A stretch of 64,000 nt of DNA from Rutstroemia sp. NJR-2017a BVV2. Taxonomy: Eukaryota; Ascomycota; Leotiomycetes; Helotiales; Rutstroemiaceae. Below are positions 1 to 9,832 of the stretch, piece by piece. The DNA is taken from positions 186,001-250,000 of the forward strand of contig NJPS01000016.1 of NCBI GenBank assembly GCA_002946415.1, in the 5' to 3' direction. Numbering within the stretch: the first letter of the stretch is position 1; every line of letters starts with the position of its first letter. The position numbers and the translations under genes were made by a program. The notes below the pieces were generated by a model. That model ran no database searches. It saw only the letters and a program-made list of their open reading frames with translations, and was not told the DNA's origin.

Positions 1-3000
1 TGAGCCCTACGCGGACAGCACATTTTGTTGCAACTCCAGAGACCCTAGTAGTGAGACATCAGCCGCCCCCGCGATCGATATCGCCCAGGAAATCTGCCCT
101 AAAGCATTCTTCTGTGTCATCGAACTCCCCACGAGGCCCATCACCTATCGATGGACACTCGCCACGAGCTAGCATGGTATCCAATGACTCCTCTTCTGTC
201 GCTGATGAACAACCGAAAAAGAAGGGTAATAGGGTCAGTTTCGATGAGGCAAGCAACGTTGTTCTTGGTCAGTCTGTGCCGATCGTTACCGATTCGCCGG
301 TGATCCCAAGCCCACAGACTTCGAGGCGTGGGTGGTTTAGCATGGGTCGAGGGAAGAAGAAGGATACCTCAGTCATGGACGATAACGATGACGAAGTGAT
401 GAAACCACGACCGGCGCTTCCATCATTTGGAAGTGTTAGGGAGAAAAAGGCGTCGCGTGAGGTAGAAGAGAGACCTTTAGTAAGACCACTCGAACAAGTT
501 CAGTCAACCCAGCCAGTCGTCTCCATACCTTCACCGACATCGCCATCATCGCCATCTATTTTCACAACTCCGACAGGTGAAGCCATGGAGTTCCCATTAG
601 GGCAATCGCATGATCATGTTACGGGAGCGGTTTTAGTCCAAGATGCAACTTCTAAGAATGCCGCCAATATCTCTAAGTCTCGCGAGCCATTACCTCCCGA
701 GGTTACGACAGTAGAGGGCACTGGCGAAGTCTCAGATGTCAGTACTATTTACAGTGTGGATGAAGACCATAATATTGGCATTGCTACGAGCCACGACACT
801 GATGCGAGATACGAGCTTGTGGAGGAAGAATCTGATGATGACCAGACGATTGGCGATATTCCCGAAATCGCTATACAACAACCCACCCCCACTCTGGATA
901 GCACAAAAGCTAAAGAAGAGTGGCCAGGAATGCCGGGTAGTTTTCCTTTTGCAGGAAGTTCCAATTCCAATTCAGCGGAACAGTCACAAGATGAGACATC
1001 GCCATCTACTACTACGAACCCTACTCACGGCATAAGCAGTGCTGTAGGGACTGCCCCTGTCACACAGCTTCCTGAAGAAACAGAGAACCGTGAGCGGGAG
1101 GCTTCACCGCTCCCTGAACCAATCCTAGAAGAGACGGAAGAATCCGAGAGTGAAAGTATTTATAGCGATGCCGCTGAAGATCTAACGGCAGAGAAATCAG
1201 CTGAAACTGAAGGCGCCGACGGATTCATGTCCTTGGACGCTGTGGTAGAAAGCCCCGCCATCGACTCTACGCCCAATGGATCGGCTTTTGGTATTGTGCC
1301 TGGTGTTCCGGAGAGCCCTACATCTAGAGCGACAAAGGAAAGAGCTTACATGCGAAGTCAACTACAGAGAAAATCAAGCGAGCCTGATGCCGAAGAAGGA
1401 TGGGACAAGGCTCAGCAATATTGGAAGGGTCTACCTGACGAGAGAAAACGACAATTGGAACAGGAAGCTCAGAGATATGCAGACGCTGATGCCGAATCAG
1501 AAGAGGAGGTAGCACCTGTACAGAAGCCCAAAAAGAAAAAGAAGGTAGTCAAGGTTGTAGTACCGACTGAATCTCCCACTACGCCAGCACAGCCTGTTAC
1601 CAAGAGAACCTACATGATTGAGCCGGGTGCTAAAGCAGGCCCCAATGGTCACGTCCCTACTATGCGATCGTCTATGCGCGCCGAACCACCTCACGCATCA
1701 ACTGATTTTCAGATGAGGAAATCAATGAGAGGAAATGGAGCAGTGCGGAACGGACCTCGAAATGACACGGTACAATCAAATGGTGCAGTTGAGAAGAGAC
1801 GAGGATCTGCTTCACTTCCTGCGGAAGATATCAGAGCCAATCCTCAAGCTGTGAATACTCACCTTCAACAAATGACAGCTAGAGGTTCCGCTGGCGCATT
1901 GCCAGCTACTGCGAGAAGAACAAGTGTTGCGTCGCTTTCTCCTCCTCTTCGACGAAGAGGGTCAGGAGATAGTGATACTAGCTTCAAACGTTCGAGACCG
2001 GCATCGGAAGGAATTAGTTTAAGACGTTCAATGCGGGGTGGAAACGAGTCATCTATCGGGGGTCGCCAACAGTCTCCTATCCAATCAGGTCGTCGCAGTT
2101 TACGTTCACCATCACCTGGTGGGGCTATGCAAGTTACCATGCGTACTTCAATGCGCAGCTCCATGCGAAATTCCGCCGACCTTAGTTCCCGAGCTAAATC
2201 TCCCATTCGACTCCCTGGTTTTGGCAGAAGTTCCTCCGCCCGACCAGCCGAGACTAAGAAACCCGCGCCATCTCGCAGCAGTAGATTCGCTGACTCCAGC
2301 GACGAAGAAGAGCCCCGCCACGCTTTCAGAAGCCGCTTTGCCGACTCGAGTGACGAAGACGAGCCCTCTCCAGTGCTCGCAAGACCTCCCTCAAATCGCG
2401 GCGCCCCCCTTCGCAGCATCCCTCGCCCCGCCGGCTACCAAGATGGCGATTCTTCCGATCTCCCCGACAGCGACGATGACCGTCCACCCACAGCACGCAG
2501 TCTCAAAAAGACTCAACAACAAAACGGCGCAAGACCCAGCTCTCAAGGTAATGCTCTCGCATCTGGTACACTTCAACGCTCTGGTTCTGGCAGGGGTATG
2601 ATGAATACTCAAGGCACCATCAGCACCGCCACCGCAGCAGCAGCAGCATCGCGACCCCAGCAAACCAGACGCGGAAGCTTACTATCTATTTTCCGCAAGA
2701 AGCCCGATCCGAATACGAAAGTTAGGAAATCGGTCGCGGAGAGTCCGGCGAGGAGAGATACGCCTCTGGAGAGGAGCAAGTCGGATCTGGCGGTTATCAA
2801 GGGGTTGAATGGGAATGCGGGGGTGAGACCCATGTCACCGAAGTTGGTGAAGAGGAATGTGCCGGCGGCGGTGGTTAGGAGGAATAGTGGGGCGTGGCCG
2901 TTGCCGGGCGGGGGCACGGGGATGGATGCGAGTGCGGAGAAAGAGGGTGAGAAGGGGTTCGAGGAGGGGGGAGGGGGGGAGGGGTTGACTGATGGGGAGG

Positions 3001-3188
3001 GGGAGAAGGATGCGATTAATGGTATTAATGGTAATGGTAATGGTAATCATGTGGGGGCGAGAAAGTTTTCGGCTACGAGTACGGGGTTGGAGGATGGGGA
3101 TGCAGGGGGAGGAGGCAGCTCGGTGGGGAGTCCGAGGAAGAAGAAGAAGTTTCAGGCGTTGAGGAAGATGTTTAGGTTGGATGATTGA
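1..3188 (+). CDS. Large disordered protein, 5' end outside the window
   Basis: The reading frame is open from base 3 without any stop, so the gene begins upstream of the window; the first ATG-like positions here are internal. About 1,060 residues are visible. The protein is dominated by Ser, Pro, Arg, Asp and Glu, with no membrane segment. Visible features are an N-terminal SPRKSALKHSS patch, a basic KPKKKKKVVKVVV stretch near residue 500, repeated SMR(G/S/N) tripeptide patches around residues 540-720, two SRFADSSDE(E/D)E repeats near residues 745-775, and a basic C-terminus (KKKKFQALRKMFRLDD) that could bind acidic membranes. The layout recalls eisosome organisers of the SEG/Eis1 type, which are large, disordered and poorly conserved; that is a guess, and no enzymatic domain is recognised. 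Third-position GC rises strongly in the last 600 bases. Confidence 0.8.
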   Translation, partial: SPTRTAHFVATPETLVVRHQPPPRSISPRKSALKHSSVSSNSPRGPSPIDGHSPRASMVSNDSSSVADEQPKKKGNRVSFDEASNVVLGQSVPIVTDSPVIPSPQTSRRGWFSMGRGKKKDTSVMDDNDDEVMKPRPALPSFGSVREKKASREVEERPLVRPLEQVQSTQPVVSIPSPTSPSSPSIFTTPTGEAMEFPLGQSHDHVTGAVLVQDATSKNAANISKSREPLPPEVTTVEGTGEVSDVSTIYSVDEDHNIGIATSHDTDARYELVEEESDDDQTIGDIPEIAIQQPTPTLDSTKAKEEWPGMPGSFPFAGSSNSNSAEQSQDETSPSTTTNPTHGISSAVGTAPVTQLPEETENREREASPLPEPILEETEESESESIYSDAAEDLTAEKSAETEGADGFMSLDAVVESPAIDSTPNGSAFGIVPGVPESPTSRATKERAYMRSQLQRKSSEPDAEEGWDKAQQYWKGLPDERKRQLEQEAQRYADADAESEEEVAPVQKPKKKKKVVKVVVPTESPTTPAQPVTKRTYMIEPGAKAGPNGHVPTMRSSMRAEPPHASTDFQMRKSMRGNGAVRNGPRNDTVQSNGAVEKRRGSASLPAEDIRANPQAVNTHLQQMTARGSAGALPATARRTSVASLSPPLRRRGSGDSDTSFKRSRPASEGISLRRSMRGGNESSIGGRQQSPIQSGRRSLRSPSPGGAMQVTMRTSMRSSMRNSADLSSRAKSPIRLPGFGRSSSARPAETKKPAPSRSSRFADSSDEEEPRHAFRSRFADSSDEDEPSPVLARPPSNRGAPLRSIPRPAGYQDGDSSDLPDSDDDRPPTARSLKKTQQQNGARPSSQGNALASGTLQRSGSGRGMMNTQGTISTATAAAAASRPQQTRRGSLLSIFRKKPDPNTKVRKSVAESPARRDTPLERSKSDLAVIKGLNGNAGVRPMSPKLVKRNVPAAVVRRNSGAWPLPGGGTGMDASAEKEGEKGFEEGGGGEGLTDGEGEKDAINGINGNGNGNHVGARKFSATSTGLEDGDAGGGGSSVGSPRKKKKFQALRKMFRLDD

Positions 3189-4819
3189 GTTGAGGGGTAG
3201 AGAGGGAGTGGAAGGGGAGGACGAGGGCGTATGGGGGGCGGGGGTAAAAGGAGAAGGAGAAATATAATATGAAGGGAAGGTTCGTGTAGGTGTGTGTGTG
3301 TTTGTAAGATGATGAATGAATGAGGTAGTCACTGTGCCTACCATTACCGTTCTTCTTTCTGCTGTGTGTATTTTATCTCTCTTTCGAATAGCTTTCCTCT
3401 TTATTCATTTCATTTCATTTCTGGGGATTGGGAATCCAAATCAAGGGAAAGAGGAATAGGCAGGCGGTTTGGTTTGGGATCGGATGGACGGGTTTTATGT
3501 TCGGAATGGGAATGGGAATGGGATAAGATACCAGTACAGTACAGTACAGTGACACCACAATGGGGGGTTTCTTTTTTTGAGATAGATATATATAATTTGG
3601 TAGAAAAGTTTGGTGGGGTGGAATGGAATGAAATGAATTGATTGATTGATTGATTGATTGGTCTGGAATGGAATGGGGTTGGTGTGCTTTGAATTTTTGA
3701 GGTTTGGGGGGAGGGGGAGGAGTTGAGAGGTGGGAGGCAGAGAAGAGGGGAGGAGAGGAGAAAGGAAGAGAGCAGGGAACAAGGTGTTGAAAGTAAAGCT
3801 AGATATATGCAAGGATGGACTGATACAAGAAGGGTCTGATGTAAGGAGGGGAAGAGAAGAGGGAAACGGGAAGGGAATTATATATATACGGGAGAAGTAG
3901 ACAGGCTGGATAAGAGGTACCAGAGTTCGAAAGTGCGAGAGTTTTTGGCAATAATAATGAGAAAATATATTGTGGAATTGCTATACTTCTTTTGTTTGAC
4001 ACTTGAGTATTGCTGTTGATCAAGTAAGAGAGGGAGTAGGAAAGTTTTGAATAGAAAGTAGAAGAAGAAAAGCAAACACATCGATAGAGAACAGAAACCA
4101 GGAAACAGGAAGCTACAAACGATTATATAAACAGATGGAGAGCAGGGCTCAAAAATATTACATCCATTATATTTACAGATACGAGATATAACTATTGGTA
4201 TAGGCGAGAAGGGGTAACGAGGTCCCTTCCCTTCATACACAAGTTGATATTTACCTAGAGAACAGAACTGTACTACAACAACCAAAAAGAGAAGAGAGTC
4301 CAAAAGCATCATTTTATTCGAATATATAGTATCCCCCACACACCAATTATATTCACTACTAACCTCCTCATCTCCTTACCAATCTAGCCGTCGCGGTCAC
4401 TAGTACCTCAATTCTCAGGGATCTCTTTCGAAGTAGGGCAAGATGAATGATAGATATGAAACGAAGAATGATCTCGAGCTTTGCGAAAACATTGCGCTAT
4501 ACGTAATCACATTTGTAGGCAGTCATGGCGATGCAATAGAGGTTGAAATGGCTTGTTCTGAATAGTTATACATGATCGGCCAACCTCGCAGTATGAGGAC
4601 AAGTAGAACTTCCATGAAATTCCCCAGTAGTTGTGATACCAGAGATGCTAACCAAGTCGGGTAAAAATCAGCCCGGTTTTGCTAATAACATGCCTCTTTC
4701 TGGGAGAAAAAACTTGCGCAATTTGAGGTATAAATGTTACGTCTCGCCCAACTAGTATGACGTGGAAGCCGATACTAGGACATAGTATTGTGTGCCGAAG
4801 CCATAGCACCTTCTATCCA
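3189..4819. other. Convergent intergenic region with simple repeats
   Basis: This 1.6 kb lies between the 3' ends of two convergent genes. It holds their untranslated tails, purine-rich stretches, a TTGA tetranucleotide run near 3637-3660, a CAGTA run near 3533-3550 and AT-rich sequence. Frames here are low-complexity, and I see no gene. Confidence 0.6.
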
Positions 4820-5656
4820 CTACTTGCACTCGAAATAGTTCTCCTGCAAGGCATCATGCAGCCGGGCAAAGACTCCACCATGCCACGTCCTGAAATCCTT
4901 CCACTCCTCCTCGGGCATAGTGGCAGAGAGCATGTTCAGCCACCCGCCCACGATCAAGTCGGCATAATTAGCCTGTTTTCCCTCGAGGTACGGCCCAGTT
5001 TCGTGGACCATAAACAGCTGGGCCAGCGACGTCAACGCCACCTTGAAATTTGCCTTGAGCTGCTCTCTTGCCTCACCTTGAACGGAGAAATTGTCCCAGG
5101 AGTTCATGTGTGCGCGCTTGACGAAAAGGGCCTTTGCGGCCTCGGCCGTGTCCGGGTTAAAGGGGAGGTAATGGGCGACGAGCACCACATGGGCGGAGAA
5201 GGTGGCATCGACGTGCACGTTGAATTTTGCGTACGCCTCATTTTTGGATCCTTGGTTGGACGTCAGGGGCGCGTAGAACGCCGTGTCCTTGTTCGGGCTC
5301 TCGTAGTCGAGTCCGTTGCGGGTGGAGTCGGGAGGAAAAAGGCAGCCGCCTGAGTCCGGGAACATATCCTCGAGATAGTTGGCGATGTCGAACGAGTCGC
5401 CAACGACTCTGCCCGACGCCGGGTCCCGCAGTATGGGTAGCGTGTAGAAGTCGGAGCCATCGTCGAACTTACGGGTGGCCGGACAGCCTAAACCCTTACG
5501 AACGTCAGAGATGTCGAGAATATCGACCCAGGTCGTCTTAAATGGTACACCTTTGAAGCTGAGTGTGAGACGGGCTTTAGAAGGATTGGGTGCGTAGGAG
5601 CGGGGTTTTATAGGTGAAGAAATGTCGTAGAGAATGAAGGGATTAGTTTCTGTCAT
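4820..5656 (-). CDS. Glutathione S-transferase-like protein (UstS/LigE-type)
   Basis: A single exon of 278 residues. The start is placed at the ATG whose complement lies at 5654-5656, because the protein then begins MTETNPFILYDISSP, the usual beta-1 start of this family; an in-frame ATG 18 codons upstream adds sequence without resemblance. Residues 5-95 form a thioredoxin-fold GST N-domain: the motif SYAPNPSKARLTLSFKG stands where fungal GSTs of this group carry SPNPWKTRLxLNYKG, followed by the VGDSFDIANYLED segment that holds the glutathione gamma-glutamyl contact (E/D-S). Residues 110-270 are an all-helical C-domain like that of the ustiloxin-pathway protein UstS and bacterial beta-etherases. 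The likely role is glutathione conjugation or lyase activity on small molecules in the cytosol. The substrate cannot be told, and no biosynthetic cluster surrounds it. Confidence 0.85.
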   Translation of the reverse strand: MTETNPFILYDISSPIKPRSYAPNPSKARLTLSFKGVPFKTTWVDILDISDVRKGLGCPATRKFDDGSDFYTLPILRDPASGRVVGDSFDIANYLEDMFPDSGGCLFPPDSTRNGLDYESPNKDTAFYAPLTSNQGSKNEAYAKFNVHVDATFSAHVVLVAHYLPFNPDTAEAAKALFVKRAHMNSWDNFSVQGEAREQLKANFKVALTSLAQLFMVHETGPYLEGKQANYADLIVGGWLNMLSATMPEEEWKDFRTWHGGVFARLHDALQENYFECK

Positions 5657-5819
5657 TTTGAAGGACTCTGACGGCTGCCTACAATTATGAGATCGGAAAA
5701 CCGGATTCAATGAGTAACATATCTCAAAATTGAGAAATTGAAATACAAAATTTACAATAAGGGAAACTGCAACCGTTGATTCGAATCTATCATACAGAGG
5801 TGCACGTCTGAAAGTGGGG

Positions 5820-6357
5820 TGTTATGACGGGTCACGTGATAATCAAGGGACCTTAGGCTTAGAAGGTAAAACACCCGTATTTGAAGGGCATAGCCGTCGT
5901 ACCAAGATAACATACTATGTGGACCCGCGACGGTACAGGCACCTGCAGAATAAAGGGTACCATATAGTGTAGGTACCTATCGAGCAGACAGTACTCTACG
6001 AGAAAGGTACCTATTATTGTAAGGGTACCAGGGATTAGAACGGTACCTTTAGTAGAACCCTTAGTCAGAATCATGTGACGTCCCAGCAGTCCCAGCAGTC
6101 CCAGTACTGCTGGGACCGATGGGACTGATGGGACAACAGAGAACGAAGGTCTATATAACTAGATAGTATTTCCTTAGTATATAGAGCTTCGTGCTCAACA
6201 ACAATTACTACTTGTTTACCTACCATTACAATTACGATCGATTCCCTATATGACTGTTTCAACAATAAACCTACGATAATACTATTAGTCGTCGCGACCA
6301 ATAGTATTCGAGATCCTGACCACTTCCACGTAACTCAGAAGACAAGCATTTGTAACA
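5820..6357 (-). mobile_element. LTR of a retrotransposon, copy 1
   Basis: Read on the minus strand this 538-base block starts TGTTACA and ends CATAACA, the short inverted TG...CA ends of an LTR. It is homologous along its length to 59102-59576, which lies in the opposite orientation. Shared blocks include CTTCTGAGTTA, AGTGGTCAGGATC, ATTATCGTAGG(G/T)TTATTGTTGAAA, ATATAGACCTTCGTT and GCCTAAGGTCCCTT. It contains GGTACC(T/A) repeats and a TCCCAGCAG repeat (6088-6116). No target duplication is evident. A P450 relic lies beside it at 6425, so it may be a solo LTR rather than part of the Copia relic farther on. Confidence 0.8.
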
Positions 6358-6424
6358 GCTGCTTAGCAAATAGATTGATATAATATTTGGGTATCTATAT
6401 TATCTGGTACAAAAGTTCTATTTA

Positions 6425-7062
6425 TCTTTTCATCTTCCGATTAAGTGCGATATAGCAAAGTCGAAGATATCGATAGAAATAGTTTCATTGTTTCCTCGAT
6501 AATCGTGTCTATATATACAAGGTTTCTTAATGAAACTATATTTATATCGTCTGCAATTTTGAACATCTGTCTAACTTCAGCTATTGCTACTAACGGCGTC
6601 TCTGGGTATTTAAGTATATAATACGATATGCTATATAAAGCCGAACTTGTAGTTTCTGAACCTGCTATAATAATTACTATTGCTGTTCCTTCTATCTCGT
6701 TACAGCTTATACTTTTTGATCTTACTTAAGGATCTATCGATTCTGCCAGTCTGTTACCTCGATCTTACTATATACTATTTCTCATGAAATCCTTTCTATC
6801 AGTCTTTTTGTTCAATCTTACTTGAAGTTTGTCAACTGTATAGGCTATATACATCCGCTTCTGGTGCCTCATACTCGGTACGCAGGCCATTACCAACTTC
6901 AGGAAGATCCCAAAGAACATATAAGCCTATGCGAATCTTATAACAATAACGAATTCCAATCCCTTCATAATCTGCTCTATTCATAAATGGTAGCTTCCGG
7001 AATTCAGGGTTCCAAAAGACTCACCCAAACACAAGTCACCAATAATGTCGAACGTAGTGCTC
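6425..7062 (-). pseudogene. Degenerate cytochrome P450 fragment
   Basis: Reading the minus strand from about 7062 downward gives a broken but recognisable P450 middle section. The order is: TTFDIIGDLCLGESFGTL (the FDIIGDL-FGE segment), a stop in place of the expected Trp after GSYHL, IEQIMKGLEFVIVIRFA, another stop, a KLQVRLNKKTDRKDFM segment, the I-helix core IIIAGSETTSSALYSISYY, and a K-helix relic IEETMKLF, where ExxR has become ExxK. Stops and at least two frameshifts interrupt it. The N-terminus and the heme-Cys region are missing. Family assignment rests on AGSETT plus the ordered flanking motifs, typical of fungal CYP families. The AT-rich composition and TGG-to-TGA type stops suggest RIP. 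It is not functional. Confidence 0.75.
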
Positions 7063-7400
7063 GAAGGTGTTTGATAGAAGGACGATTATCTTCTTCATGA
7101 CGAAAGTGATCTAGGAAAGCTTCCTATAGAGTTTTCCCTTAGATCGCCTATATATATGTATAGTTCATGATATATACTATTCCATATAGTAATTCTGGCC
7201 AAAGGTGATGTGGGATATTGTAATCGTTGACAAGCGGACGAAGTTTATCCAGAATCGTTCTGATTGATCGTTCTGAGATTCTATCCTGATCAGGTGTATA
7301 GGGTGTAGTCAGTTCTAGACTTCTAGTACCGGGCTCACATTCCACAAGCCAAGAATCTCTCTCTGTGTGTGTGCCCATTTCCGCCACAGCGACGGCCTCA
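7063..7400 (-). pseudogene. Copia-type integrase fragment, broken
   Basis: The minus strand carries a Ty1/copia integrase core piece: LELTTPYTPDQDRISERSIR, then TILDKLRPLVNDYNIPHHLWPELL, IVYIMNYT, and after in-frame stops FLDHFRHEEDNRPSIKHLRA. These match the rve-domain end and the PSIKHLRxFG segment that normally follows it. The catalytic DDE set is incomplete, and the homology stops abruptly near 7060 where the P450 relic starts. This is a decayed retroelement piece without coding capacity. Whether it belongs with the LTR at 5820 is unclear. Confidence 0.8.
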
Positions 7401-7748
7401 TCTAATTTTCAATAGAAATTACAGTCGCTGGATATAGTAACGACAAATCGTATATCATTCAGAAGACGTCAAATCAAGTAACGTTAATCATGTAATACAT
7501 AAACCCTTCGAAATATACTTTTCGATTGTCTGAGCACTCTGGGGTAATTCGAATGGATGTGAGCTAGCAGCGTCTATCTTCGGAGATGCCCACCACTTTA
7601 ACACATCCCGGTGATCGATCCCTTCCAATGTGTCCAAGCAACGAGTTATAATCCCTTTCCACACCTCCAGAAGAACAAGGTTAGGCTACCTTGGTATACT
7701 TACATAATACTATACTCTCTAATCTCCCCGACACTTAGTATTTCTTGT
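7401..7748. other. AT-rich spacer, no gene seen
   Basis: Between the Copia relic and the 3' end of the zinc-finger gene I see only AT-rich sequence, probably decayed retroelement DNA and 3' untranslated sequence. Confidence 0.5.
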
Positions 7749-9832
7749 TTACATACTCCAATTCTCATCTGTTCTCCCATGTTTATCCTTCATATGTCGT
7801 CTCCAATTGTCCTTCCGACGAAATGACTTCGCACGCCCATAAGTTTTGGAGTAGTCACAGCCTGCAACAGAACAGTTGTACTGCTTCGTGGTATTATGAG
7901 CATCGTTGATATGGCGATTCAGGTGCGTGATAGTGCCAAATGTTCTTTCGCAATACGAACACTTTTCCGGTCTGTTGTGATATCTCATATGACTCCTTTA
8001 CTATGTTAGTTACGAACAGGAAAAGCTATCTTTTTGAGTACATACTTGAAATCATGCTGTGTAAAAAACACTTTGTTGCAGTTTACTACTTCGCATTTAA
8101 TATCCTCTGACTTGCTATTTAGACTTGATGGTTTAGACGCCGAGGCTCTTGGAGTACAACTCGCCGGGTCTCCCCTAGGTTCCAAGCCTAAAGACACTAT
8201 TTCAGTATATATAATTCTAACCTTGAAATAAAGCAATTCGGTCGATCCAAAGCTGGGTTTCATACCTTGTTGTGGTTCAGAAAAAGGTTCCTCTATTGCA
8301 GAAAACGCTATGAAGCTACTTCCGCTTATATGCTCTCCACCAATACGCTTGGGGTTTAATCGGACCTTCTTCTGTTGATACTCGAATTCTTCCTCTAGTG
8401 CAGAAGGTGTCCATATTTTTCTAGGGTCCTCATAATTAATAAGAGATATAGGAGTTTCAGCCTCAAGGAGGATCAAGCAGAGCATAGACTCGGCTCCCAA
8501 ATTGTAATCGAAGAGTTGTCGACCATCCTCGAGCTCGGTATTGCCGAGAATAAGAAGTTGTTGCTCAAGTGGAATTCCCTCTTGCTGCTGGATCTTGAGC
8601 TTGAGATGGGCGACTGTATTAGAAGGGCCCATACCGAAAACGAGAATTGGACGATCCGGGTGGTCTTTTATTTTGACTGAGTAAACCCGAAAAGGAGCGC
8701 TGCAGCCTCCTCTCACATGGTAAACCAAATGAAGCGTGGAATTATCTTGGATGTGATAGTCTAAAAGCGTTCTCCAATCATTCTTAAGACTCTGTCCCTT
8801 AAAGATAAGCCTTTGGTCATCAGGTTGGACACATTCCCTATCCTGGATCTTGGACTTTATATCGTAGATTGTGTCGAAGAATGAAATATTAAGCGTGAAG
8901 CCCCTCTTATTGAGCGTCCGGACCAAAATTTGCCCACGCAAAGTTGAATGATGGACTACTAAATGAATGGGACAGTGCTTTTCGACTTCATAAGACGAAA
9001 GCGTGTACCCATCTTCAAGTTCCTTACCACCACAAAAGAAAAGCCGTTGCTGATCAGGTATGATACCCTCCCTGTTCTGGATCATGGACTTGACATCGTT
9101 GATAGTATCGGAAGCTTCAACATGAAGGGTGAATATCGTTCCTGTGAGTGTCTTAATGAGTATAGGCCACTTATAACCCCTCTGGTCCAGCCTAGGAGTG
9201 GAATACTTCCTCATACGATAGTCCCAGATTGTCAAACTATCTTCAAGTTGTTGTCCGTTAAAACTCAGGTGTTGTTGTTCTTTTAGAATACCCTTCTTGC
9301 CTTCAATCTTTGACTTAACTCTGTCGATTGTATCGGAAGCTTCGACATGAAGGGTAAATATCATTCCGGTAGGAGTCTTAATGAGTATAGGCCACCTACA
9401 ACCCCTCAGGTCCAGCTCCTCCAACCTAAGAATAGAGTGCTTCCTCATACGATAGTCCCAGATTGTCAAACTATCTTCAAGTTGTTGTCCGTTAAAACTC
9501 AGGTGTTGTTGTTCTTTTATAATACCCTCCTTGCCTTGAATCTTTGACTTAACTCGGTCGATTGTGTCGGAACGTGAAACATAAAAGTGGACGGTCTTGC
9601 CGGTGGGCGTCTTGACGCCTATTTGGATAATACTATTCTTGACCATTGCCAAAGACAGCTTGCGAATCCGGAGGACGTATAGATGAATGATTTGTGGGAC
9701 TCTCCATTGCTCAGATCTTTCTATAAGAGCTGCAAGATTCAACTTTTTTTTCGGCGTTTTTGACAAAAATTTCGCTCCTAGATGTTCTATGAAAGAGCGT
9801 AACCGACTGAAGTGTATGGTAAATGCTACCAT
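7749..9832 (-). CDS. Tandem ubiquitin-like repeat protein fused to C2H2 zinc fingers
   Basis: Two exons (9832-8046 and 7995-7749) are joined by a 50 nt intron with donor GTATGT and branch CTAAC. Joining completes a zinc finger (CEVVNC...DFKSHMRYH). From the first ATG the protein has 677 residues; the ATG at 9646 ([19 protein letters not shown]) would give 615 and starts exactly at the first ubiquitin fold, so it is a good alternative. About five ubiquitin-like repeats follow, each with the pattern IxVKTxxG, DTIxxVKSKIQxxEGI, QQxLxFxGxxLEDxxTLxDY. Repeats 1 and 2 are near copies. The LRGG that ends processed ubiquitin has become RGC, RGY, RGQ, or RGG followed by CS, so cleavage into monomers looks unlikely. 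The last 90 residues hold one C2H2 finger split by the intron, a clear second (CSYCERTF...[10 protein letters not shown]) and a third with a long loop (CSVAGCDYS...[10 protein letters not shown]). A role in ubiquitin-linked recognition or DNA binding is inference. Confidence 0.8.

Noticed and set aside
1865..2419. 184-codon minus-strand frame inside the first gene
   Set aside because: Antisense shadow of a biased coding region; composition mirrors the sense strand.
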